From contig MGCE01000069.1 in the NCBI GenBank assembly GCA_001790315.1, positions 1-6,830 of the forward strand: 6,830 bases of DNA, read 5' to 3'. The stretch is from Candidatus Rokubacteria bacterium RIFCSPLOWO2_02_FULL_72_37 (GTDB taxonomy: Bacteria; Methylomirabilota; Methylomirabilia; Rokubacteriales; CSP1-6). The translations under genes and the position numbers were made by a program. This document shows positions 1 to 5,940 of the stretch, one piece after another (position 1 is the stretch's first letter; each line of letters opens with the position of its first letter). The notes under the pieces were generated by a model that searched no databases, had not been told where the DNA came from, and was given only the letters and a program-made list of their open reading frames with translations.

Positions 1-799
1 CGTCCTTGATCGCCTCGATCTGCTCGCCGAGGCCGCCGATATCGTCGTAGCCGATGTCCGGCACCTCCTCGAGCGTGAGGTCCTCGACCTCGCTCTTCGG
101 CAGCTTCTCGAGCAGGTAGCCCGACTTCGCGTCCATCAGGATGTGATCGCCGGTCTTCAGGCGCAGCGCGCGGAGCGGATCCGCGATGATCCCGACCTTC
201 TCCTCGTCGGCCCGCAGCGTGACGACGGCGCGCTCGTCGTCGAGTTGCTCCTTCAAGATGACCACGTCGCCCTGGATCTCGTAGCTCGCCGCCTCGATGA
301 CGTTGAGCCCCTCGTTCAGGACGAGCTCCTGTCCGGGCTTGAGCGCCTCGGGCTTGATGGACGGGTGGAGATTCACCTTCACCTTGCGACCCTGCGAGAG
401 GATGTTGACGGTCGTGTCCTCGTTCACCGAGAGGTACACGCCGTACGTCGATGGCGGCGCGCAGAGCTTGTCCACTTCTTCCTTGAGGGCGGTGATCTGT
501 TCCCGCGCCTCGTAGAGGGTGTTGACCAGCTTCTCGTTCTGGTTGAAGGCCTGCACCAACTGGCGATTGGCCTCGCGCAGTTTGTTCTCGAGGATCATGA
601 AATCCTTCGGCGCGTCCTCGAGCTTCTTCCGGAGGTGGACGGTCTCCGCCTCGAGCGAACGGACGTAGGCCTGGAGATCCTGCACCTGGATCTCGTACTC
701 GGTGAGGCGGCGGCGGGCGCTCGCATCGGACATGGAAGAGGGGAGGAACTTGGAGAACCCCTCGCGGCTGGGGCTACTCTTCTTTTCGAACTCCTTCAT
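1..799 (-). CDS. mpa: Proteasome-associated AAA ATPase (Mpa/ARC type), N-terminal part
   Basis: This is the first 266 residues of a hexameric ring ATPase of the Mpa/ARC family, which unfolds tagged proteins and feeds them to the bacterial 20S proteasome in the cytoplasm. The gene is cut by the left edge. Seen in the translation: a charged leader (residues 1-31); a long heptad-like coiled coil (about 32-112), the region that binds the Pup-type tag in known members; a first OB fold (about 117-170, with VNLHPSIKPEALKPGQELVL and then NEGLNVIEA); a second OB fold (about 171-232, ending in SGYLLEKLPKSEVEDL); and the entry to the AAA domain, VPDIGYDDIGGLGEQIEAIK (247-265). Walker A and B lie outside the window. 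ATG at 799 is chosen because an AAGGGA ribosome site sits 6 bases upstream and a strong promoter lies behind it; Met23 has no such site. Proteasome and tag-ligase partners (prcA, prcB, dop, pafA) would be expected to the left. The family call is secure; the exact lineage and tag system are not visible. Confidence 0.92.
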   Translation of the reverse strand, partial: MKEFEKKSSPSREGFSKFLPSSMSDASARRRLTEYEIQVQDLQAYVRSLEAETVHLRKKLEDAPKDFMILENKLREANRQLVQAFNQNEKLVNTLYEAREQITALKEEVDKLCAPPSTYGVYLSVNEDTTVNILSQGRKVKVNLHPSIKPEALKPGQELVLNEGLNVIEAASYEIQGDVVILKEQLDDERAVVTLRADEEKVGIIADPLRALRLKTGDHILMDAKSGYLLEKLPKSEVEDLTLEEVPDIGYDDIGGLGEQIEAIKD

Positions 800-805
800 A
801 AGCCA

Positions 806-811
806 TCCCTT
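806..811 (-). promoter_or_regulatory. Ribosome binding site of the Mpa/ARC gene
   Basis: On the minus strand AAGGGA lies 6 bases before the ATG at 799. It favours this start over the internal ATG at codon 23, which is preceded by a pyrimidine-rich stretch with no purine tract. Confidence 0.55.
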
Positions 812-863
812 CTCACTCGACTCCTCGTGCGCCGCTCGTGCACAGCCGCGCCGCCTGTGATCG

Positions 864-893
864 AGTATAGGCGGCGCGCAAAAGGAAAGTCAA
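864..893 (-). promoter_or_regulatory. Sigma70-type promoter driving the Mpa/ARC gene
   Basis: Reading the minus strand, TTGACT (893-888) and TATACT (869-864) each match the housekeeping consensus at five of six positions and are separated by 18 bases. Transcription should begin near 856-858, leaving a leader of about 58 bases before the ATG at 799. The AT-rich hexamers stand out from very GC-rich surroundings. The promoter reading is inference from sequence, but the match, spacing and position agree with each other. Confidence 0.7.
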
Positions 894-940
894 GATTGCG
901 CGGTCACTTACGCATCGTTTTCGCGTCTGCTGCGGCCACC

Positions 941-956
941 GCGCGGGCCGGCGCGC
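941..956. repeat. Short GC-rich inverted repeat in the divergent intergenic region
   Basis: GCGCG (941-945) and CGCGC (952-956) flank a GGCCGG centre. Directly downstream, CGTT (958-961) and AACG (967-970) form a second small inverted pair. Both lie just upstream of the possible promoter of the transport operon, so they could be an operator. Repeats this short arise easily by chance in GC-rich DNA, and no function can be claimed. Confidence 0.25.
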
Positions 957-995
957 TCGTTCTCGAAACGGCTGGCGCACATCGCGGGTTCCACG

Positions 996-1001
996 TATAA
1001 G
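996..1001 (+). promoter_or_regulatory. Candidate -10 element (TATAAG), possibly giving a leaderless mRNA
   Basis: TATAAG ends 7 bases before the ATG at 1009, so a transcript started at the usual distance would begin at or next to the start codon. There is no Shine-Dalgarno-like sequence before this ATG or before the in-frame GTG at 1003, which fits a leaderless message. No good -35 hexamer is seen 16-18 bases upstream (the region reads CTGGCGC), so the call stays tentative. Confidence 0.4.
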
Positions 1002-1008
1002 AGTGTCG

Positions 1009-2574
1009 ATGCGCGCCCCGTCGGTGCCGCGTGCCCTGCTGCTCGGCGTGCTACTCCTCGGACTCCCCGCGGCGCTCCTGGCCCAGGGGCTGACCGCGCC
1101 CCAGGGACCCGTGGCGCGGCGCGAGGTCCGCGTCGGCGTGCCCGGAGTCCCGGCGGTGCTGGACCCCGCGCTCGCCCTCGAGGGCGCCGTCCCGCTGATC
1201 GCGCGCCAGGTCTTCGACACGCTCGTCGCGTATCGTGAGGGAACGACGGACGTCGAGCCGGCTCTCGCGACGCGGTGGACCGTCTCGCGCGACGGGCTCG
1301 TCTGGACGTTCAGCCTCCGCGAGGGCGTTCGCTTCCACGATGGCGCGCCGCTCACCGCGGCCGAGGTCGCGGCGTCGTTCGAGCGCTCCCTCCGGCCCGA
1401 GGCCCAGGCCGCGGCCGGGGCGTGGCCCCCGCTCCTCCGCGGCGCGCCGGGCGTCGTCAAGGAGGTGCGGGCGCTCGATCCCCGGACGCTCCAGGTCGTC
1501 CTCGTGCAGCCCTACGCGCCATTGCTCACGGTGCTCGCGCACCCGGGCCTCGCGGTCGCACGTGCCGTCGCAGGCGCCGAGGGCGTGCGCTTCGTGGGCT
1601 CCGGCCCCTACCGGGTCGTCGACGCGTCGGTCGGCCGGTTGGCGCTCGAGGCGGCGCCCGGCGCGTGGGGCGGGCCGCCCCGCGCCGAGCGCCTCGTGTT
1701 CCTCGACGTCGGGACGGATGAGCAGGCCGAGGCGGAGCTGGACGCGCGCTCGCTCGACGTGTGGTTCCCGGCGGGCCCCCCGCGTCGCACCGAGGGCGCC
1801 CTGTCGGTCCCCGGTCTCCGGGTCGGGTACATCGCGTTCCAGACCGAGCGGGAGCTCTTCTCCCGGCGGCAGATCCGCCGCGCCGTGGCGGCGGCGCTCG
1901 ATCCGGCGGTGCTCGGTGTCGCGCTGGAGCGCGCGGCCGTGCCGCTGCAGTCGTTCCTGCCGCCCGGCGTGTGGGCGCGCCGCGAGGGCTCGCCGGTGCT
2001 CGGCGGCAGCCGCGAGACCGTGCGGGCGCTCCTGCGCGGAGGTAACTGGCCGAAGGAGCAGGTGCCGACGCTGCTCGTGCCGGCCGACGAGAAGCCGCTC
2101 AACCTGCCGAGGCTCGCGGAGGCGATCCAGATCCTCCTCGGCTCGGACGAGATGGCGCTGCGTCTGCAGGTCGAGCCCGAGCCGACGGTCCGGACCCTGC
2201 TCGGCGGCGGGGCGTTCGATCTCGCGCTGGTGGAGGCGGTGGTCGTCGGCGGCGACCCGCACCTGTTCCTGTTCCCGCTTTCGACGAGCGAGGCGGCGGT
2301 GAAGGGGCCGCGAGCGCTCAACTACTCCTTCTACCGGAATCCGCGCCTCGACGACGTGCTGATCCGCGCGAGCCAGCTCTCCTACCGCCCCGAGCGCAGA
2401 CGACTCTACCAGCGGGCGCAGGCGATTCTCGCCGAGGACCTGCCGTGGATCCCGGTGTACGTCCGGCTGCACTGGGCGCTCACCCGGCCCGAGGTCCGCG
2501 GCCTGCGCCTGCATCCGACCGGGTTCCACCGGCTCGACGCCCTCACCCTCGAGGGCACAGGAGGTACGCGATGA
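1009..2574 (+). CDS. ABC transporter substrate-binding protein, family 5 (divergent)
   Basis: This is a periplasmic solute-binding protein of the SBP_bac_5 (DppA/OppA/NikA) family, about 521 residues, a normal length. Seen: a signal peptide (residues 1 to about 25, basic start, leucine/alanine-rich core ending ALLAQG, no lipobox cysteine); the family N-terminal block with EPALATRWTVSRDGLVWTFS followed by LREGVRFHDGAPLTAAEVAA; GSGPYRV near the middle; and a C-terminal block with PWIPVYVRLHWALTR. It is clearly related to the next gene in the N-terminal third but diverges later: the WxxDYPDP-like segment typical of peptide binders is replaced by VVVGGDPHLFLFPLSTS, so the ligand may differ. Start: ATG at 1009 is preferred because it follows a TATAAG box at leaderless spacing; GTG at 1003 adds only two residues and is equally open. 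It is the first gene of the operon, and its stop overlaps the next start as ATGA. The ligand cannot be named from sequence. Confidence 0.88.
   Translation: MRAPSVPRALLLGVLLLGLPAALLAQGLTAPQGPVARREVRVGVPGVPAVLDPALALEGAVPLIARQVFDTLVAYREGTTDVEPALATRWTVSRDGLVWTFSLREGVRFHDGAPLTAAEVAASFERSLRPEAQAAAGAWPPLLRGAPGVVKEVRALDPRTLQVVLVQPYAPLLTVLAHPGLAVARAVAGAEGVRFVGSGPYRVVDASVGRLALEAAPGAWGGPPRAERLVFLDVGTDEQAEAELDARSLDVWFPAGPPRRTEGALSVPGLRVGYIAFQTERELFSRRQIRRAVAAALDPAVLGVALERAAVPLQSFLPPGVWARREGSPVLGGSRETVRALLRGGNWPKEQVPTLLVPADEKPLNLPRLAEAIQILLGSDEMALRLQVEPEPTVRTLLGGGAFDLALVEAVVVGGDPHLFLFPLSTSEAAVKGPRALNYSFYRNPRLDDVLIRASQLSYRPERRRLYQRAQAILAEDLPWIPVYVRLHWALTRPEVRGLRLHPTGFHRLDALTLEGTGGTR
2559..2564 (+). promoter_or_regulatory. 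Consensus ribosome binding site of the second binding-protein gene
   Basis: AGGAGG lies 6 bases before the ATG at 2571, inside the end of the preceding gene. It settles the start of the second binding protein and rejects a longer reading beginning near 2445. It is the strongest ribosome site in the operon, which suggests high translation of this binding protein. Confidence 0.85.
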
Positions 2575-4151
2575 GGAAGCTCGCCGGGCTCGCGGTCGTC
2601 GTCGCGCTCGCGCTCGCCGGCGCCGGCGCCTCGGCGCAGGCCCCCCGCGCGGGCGGCACGCTACGCGCCGTCTTCAGCGCGGATCCGCCGACGCTCGATC
2701 CGGCGCACGCGACGGACACCACGTCGTCCGCGGTGATCCGGCAGGTCTTCGACGGGCTCCTCGAGCTCGACGAGACGCTCACCCCGGTGCCGGCGCTCGC
2801 CCGGCGCGTCGACGCCTCGGCAGACGGCCGCGTGTACACGTTCGCGCTCCGACCGGGCGTCCGGTTCCACAACGGCCGTGAGGTCCGCGCCGCCGACGTC
2901 AAGTACTCGTTCGAGCGCGCGGCGAAGGGCAAGCGGCCCTGGGTGTTCGAGAAGATCTCCGGGGCGCGCGAGTTCATCAAGGGCACGGCGGACGGCATCG
3001 GCGGCGTCCGGCTGGTGGACGACCTGACCATCGAGCTGCGGCTCGACCGCCCCTTCGCTCCCTTCCTCCACCTGATGGCGTACGATGCCGCCTCGATCGT
3101 CCCCCGGGAGGAGGTCGAGAAGCGCGGTCCGGGCTTCGCCAGTCACCCGGTCGGCACCGGCGCGTTCCGCTTCGCGTCCTGGCGGCGCGACGACCAGGTC
3201 GTGCTGGAGCGGTTCCCCGACCACTTCCGCGGGTCCGCCCCCCTCGACCGGGTCGTGTTTCGGATCATTCCTGCCGAGATCACGCGCTTCAACGAGTACC
3301 GCGCCGGCCAGCTCGACCTGACGGACGTTCCGACGGGCCAGTGCCGCTCGGTCCAGAACGATCCGCAGCTCCGCGGCGAAGCCGCGGTCTGGCCGACGCT
3401 CGGCACCCACGGGCTCCGTTTCAACGTGGCGAAGCCGCCGTTCGACGACGCGCGCCTGCGCCGCGCCGTCGCCCACGCGATCGACCCCACGCTCATCGTG
3501 GAGCGCCTGCTCGAGGGCTGCGTGTATCCGGCGCGAGGGATTCTCCCGCCGGCCCTGCCCGGCTACTCGTCCGGGATCCGGCGCTTGGCCTTCGACCGCG
3601 GGCGCGCGAAGCAGCTGCTCGTGGAGGCCGGCCACCCCGGCGGACGGGGCCTCGGGCCGATCCCGTTCAACTTCAACACCGGCGACCTCAACCAGCGCAT
3701 CGCCGAAGTGCTGCAGGCGCAGCTGCGCGAGATCGGCATCGCGCTCGAGCTCCGGCGGCTCGACTGGGCGGCGCACATCAAGGTGGTCGACGACGGCAGC
3801 GCGGTCTTCTTCCGGCAGGGGTGGATCGCGGACTACCCGGACCCGGAGAACTTCCTCACGGTGCTGTTCCACTCGCGCAACATCGGCGCGGCCGGCAACA
3901 CCTCGCGCTACCGCAACGCCGCGGTGGACCGTCTGCTCGACGAGGCCGACGCCATGGCGCCCGGGCCCACACGCTCCGCGCGCTACCACCAGGCCGAGCA
4001 GGCGATCGTCGACGACGCGGTGTGGATCTCGCTCTACCACTACTCGAGCCGCGCGCTCGTCAAGCGTTCCGTGAAGGGGCTCGAGCGCTCCGCGCTCTCG
4101 TCCGCGCCCGAGTTCCTTGCGCCGCTCCGAAGGGTCTGGCTCGATCGCTGA
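2571..4151 (+). CDS. ABC transporter substrate-binding protein, family 5 (peptide/nickel/opine type)
   Basis: This 526-residue periplasmic binding protein of the SBP_bac_5 family would capture a peptide or similar solute and hand it to the permeases encoded just downstream. Seen: a signal peptide with likely cleavage after ASA (residue 22) and no lipobox cysteine; the N-terminal family block around GGTLRAVFSADPPTLDPAHA (28-47) and GVRFHNGREVRAADVKYSFE; the hinge-side motif HPVGTGAFRF; FNVAKPPFDDARLRRAVAHA; and the family segment QGWIADYPDPENFLTVLFHS near the C-terminus. Only two cysteines remain in the mature part (C258 and C317), so a disulfide is possible. The start is fixed by AGGAGG 6 bases upstream and by the signal peptide. 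The start overlaps the previous stop as ATGA, so the two binding proteins are translationally coupled. The family is secure; dipeptide, oligopeptide, nickel or glutathione specificity cannot be told apart here. Confidence 0.93.
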   Translation: MRKLAGLAVVVALALAGAGASAQAPRAGGTLRAVFSADPPTLDPAHATDTTSSAVIRQVFDGLLELDETLTPVPALARRVDASADGRVYTFALRPGVRFHNGREVRAADVKYSFERAAKGKRPWVFEKISGAREFIKGTADGIGGVRLVDDLTIELRLDRPFAPFLHLMAYDAASIVPREEVEKRGPGFASHPVGTGAFRFASWRRDDQVVLERFPDHFRGSAPLDRVVFRIIPAEITRFNEYRAGQLDLTDVPTGQCRSVQNDPQLRGEAAVWPTLGTHGLRFNVAKPPFDDARLRRAVAHAIDPTLIVERLLEGCVYPARGILPPALPGYSSGIRRLAFDRGRAKQLLVEAGHPGGRGLGPIPFNFNTGDLNQRIAEVLQAQLREIGIALELRRLDWAAHIKVVDDGSAVFFRQGWIADYPDPENFLTVLFHSRNIGAAGNTSRYRNAAVDRLLDEADAMAPGPTRSARYHQAEQAIVDDAVWISLYHYSSRALVKRSVKGLERSALSSAPEFLAPLRRVWLDR

Positions 4152-5085
4152 CATCGGGCGCGCGCTGCTCGGGCGTCTGCTGGCCCTCGGGCCCGTGCTC
4201 TTCGGCATCACCCTGCTCGTCTTCCTGCTGAACGCGATCGCCCTCGGCGACCCGGCGCGCGCCGCGATGGGCCAGCGGGCCGATCCCGAGGCGCTCGAGC
4301 GCCTGCGGCGCGACTACGCGCTCGACCGGCCGCTGGCGGTGCAGTACGTCACGTGGATCGGCCGTCTCGCCCGGGGCGACCTCGGCACCTCGTTCCGCGA
4401 GCAGCGCGCGGTCGCGGAGGTCATCGCGGAGCGCCTGCCGGCGACGGTCCGTCTCGCCTTCGCCGCCACCCTGGTGGCGGTGGTCCTCGGCGTCGCCGCC
4501 GGCGCGCTGGCGGCGGTGCGCCCGGGCTCGGCGCTCGACCACGTGCTGATGGGCGCCGCGGTCCTCGGGATCTCGACGCCGGTGTTCTGGCTCGGGATGA
4601 TGCTCGCGCTCGTCTTCGCGGTCACGCTCGGCTGGTTGCCGGTCTCCGGCTACGGCGGCGGTTCGCTCCGGCACCTCGTCCTGCCCGCGCTGACACTCGG
4701 CGCCCTCCACACGGGGACGGTCGCCCGCATGACGCGCTCGAGCCTGCTCGAGGTCGTGCGCCAGGACTACGTCCAGACCGCGCGGGGCAAGGGCCTGCCC
4801 GAGCGGATCGTGCTCGGCAAGCACGCGCTCCGCAACGCGCTGATCCCCGTCGTCACCGTGATCGGCATCGGCCTCGCGGACCTGCTGGTCGGCGCGCCGC
4901 TGACCGAGACCGTGTTCGCGTGGCCGGGCGTCGGCCGCCTGCTCGTCGCCGCGGTCGGCCAGCGCGATCTGCCGGTCGTCATGGGCGCGGTCCTCGTGTT
5001 CGCGCTCGTGTACGTCCTCGGCAACCTGCTCGTCGACCTCGCGTACCTCGTCATCGACCCGCGGACACGCCGTGCCGCGACCTGA
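4117..5085 (+). CDS. ABC transporter permease, DppB type
   Basis: This 322-residue inner-membrane channel subunit of the DppB/OppB/NikB family would pair with the DppC-like protein encoded next. Seen: a first membrane segment (about 18-40), then the family periplasmic region with GDPARAAMGQ and GDLGTSFREQ, membrane segments near 110-135, 143-175, 187-205, 241-265 and 288-312, and the cytoplasmic coupling (EAA) loop DYVQTARGKG at 217-226, which docks on the ATPase subunit. The tail LAYLVIDPRTR is also typical. The start is TTG: the frame is closed by a stop at 4072-4074, no ATG or GTG occurs before the GTG at 4195, and that GTG would remove half of the first membrane helix. This start overlaps the binding-protein gene by 35 bases with only a weak ribosome site, so translation probably depends on coupling. 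The exact start is the only real uncertainty. Confidence 0.93.
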   Translation: MRRSEGSGSIADIGRALLGRLLALGPVLFGITLLVFLLNAIALGDPARAAMGQRADPEALERLRRDYALDRPLAVQYVTWIGRLARGDLGTSFREQRAVAEVIAERLPATVRLAFAATLVAVVLGVAAGALAAVRPGSALDHVLMGAAVLGISTPVFWLGMMLALVFAVTLGWLPVSGYGGGSLRHLVLPALTLGALHTGTVARMTRSSLLEVVRQDYVQTARGKGLPERIVLGKHALRNALIPVVTVIGIGLADLLVGAPLTETVFAWPGVGRLLVAAVGQRDLPVVMGAVLVFALVYVLGNLLVDLAYLVIDPRTRRAAT

Positions 5086-5905
5086 CGCGCTCCGCCACAG
5101 GGGCTTTCTGGCGGGCGCCGCGCTCTTCGCGGTCTTCGCGGCAGCGTCGCTCGGCGCGCCATGGCTCGCGGCCCACGACCCGCTCGACGTCGCCGCGGGG
5201 GCCGGCGCGACGCTGGAGCGGCCGAGCGCCGCGCATCCGTTCGGCACCGACGTCCTGGGGCGCGATCTCTTCTCGCGCGTGCTCTGGGGCGGGCGCGTGT
5301 CGCTCGCCGTCGGCATCGGCGTCGAGGCCCTGGCGGCGCTCCTCGGCTGCGCGGTCGGCCTCGTGGCCGGTTACTACGGCGGCATCGTCGACGCCGCGCT
5401 CATGCGCATCACCGACGTCGTGATGGCGTTCCCGTCCCTGGTGCTCGCGATCGGGCTCATCGCCGTCTTCGAGCGCCCCGGGCTGGACAAGGTGATTTTC
5501 GTGCTCGTGGCGCTCGGCTGGACGACGATCGCGCGCGTCGTCCGCGGCGCCGTGCTCGCCCTCAAGACGCGCGAGCACGTCCTGGCGGCGCGGGCGCTCG
5601 GCGTGAGCAACCTCGCGATCATGACGCGCCACCTCCTGCCGAACGCGCTCGGGTCGCTCCTCGTCGCGGCAACGATCGGCGTCGGCGGCAACATGGTGGC
5701 GGAGGCGGGGCTCTCGTTCCTCGGGCTCGGCGCCCAATCGCCGACGATCTCGTGGGGGGCGCTCCTCGCCGACGGGCAGTCGTTCCTCGCGAGCGCCCCG
5801 TGGGTGGCCGTGTTCCCCGGTGTCGCGCTGCTGCTGGCGGTGCTCGGGATCAACCTGCTCGGTGACGGGCTCCGAGACCTGCTGGATCCACGCTTCCGTG
5901 AGTAG
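5072..5905 (+). CDS. ABC transporter permease, DppC type
   Basis: This 277-residue inner-membrane subunit of the DppC/OppC/NikC family is the second half of the channel. Seen: an N-terminal membrane segment (about 12-30) followed by APWLAAHDPLD; the family signature HPFGTDVLGRD (55-65); several hydrophobic helices; the coupling loop AARALGVSNLAIMTRHLLPN (172-191), which matches the EAA-G-I-LP pattern; and the typical end GINLLGDGLRDLLDPRFRE. It begins with GTG inside the previous gene (14-base overlap) with only a weak GGA ribosome site, again suggesting coupled translation. Genes for DppD and DppF ATPases usually follow a DppC gene, but here a thioesterase gene follows instead. The identification is secure; the substrate is set by the binding proteins and unknown. 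Confidence 0.94.
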   Translation: MPRPDALRHRGFLAGAALFAVFAAASLGAPWLAAHDPLDVAAGAGATLERPSAAHPFGTDVLGRDLFSRVLWGGRVSLAVGIGVEALAALLGCAVGLVAGYYGGIVDAALMRITDVVMAFPSLVLAIGLIAVFERPGLDKVIFVLVALGWTTIARVVRGAVLALKTREHVLAARALGVSNLAIMTRHLLPNALGSLLVAATIGVGGNMVAEAGLSFLGLGAQSPTISWGALLADGQSFLASAPWVAVFPGVALLLAVLGINLLGDGLRDLLDPRFRE

Positions 5906-5912
5906 AGGTTCT

Positions 5913-5934
5913 CCCCGGGGTGGTACCATCGGGG
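5913..5934. repeat. Palindromes between the DppC-like and thioesterase genes
   Basis: CCCCGGGG (5913-5920) and TGGTACCA (5921-5928) are two perfect palindromes placed end to end. In addition CCCCG (5913-5917) can pair with CGGGG (5930-5934), next to the weak GGGGG ribosome site at 5931-5935. There is no T-run, so this is not an intrinsic terminator. It could be an operator or a weak fold over the ribosome site, but no function is shown. Confidence 0.3.
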
Positions 5935-5940
5935 GCGTCC

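Noticed and set aside
143..1000. Long plus-strand open frame opposite the Mpa/ARC gene
   Set aside because: It is antisense to a gene with clear family motifs on the minus strand, has no recognisable domain, and runs through the promoter region. Such frames are common opposite GC-rich genes.
1051..2529. 492-residue minus-strand open frame opposite the first binding protein
   Set aside because: Composition is extreme in Arg, Glu and Ala with no domain or membrane pattern; the plus-strand frame shows a signal peptide and SBP family motifs.
2445..2570. N-terminal extension of the second binding protein to a start near 2445
   Set aside because: The extra residues overlap the first gene in another frame and are Pro/Arg-rich; AGGAGG and a clean signal peptide place the start at 2571.
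2661..4211. 516-residue minus-strand open frame opposite the second binding protein
   Set aside because: Shadow of codon bias on the opposite strand: Arg/Asp/Glu-rich, no motif, and it extends into the permease gene.
4060..5929. Minus-strand open frames opposite the two permeases
   Set aside because: They are highly charged and low in complexity, while the plus strand has membrane helices and EAA loops in the expected places.
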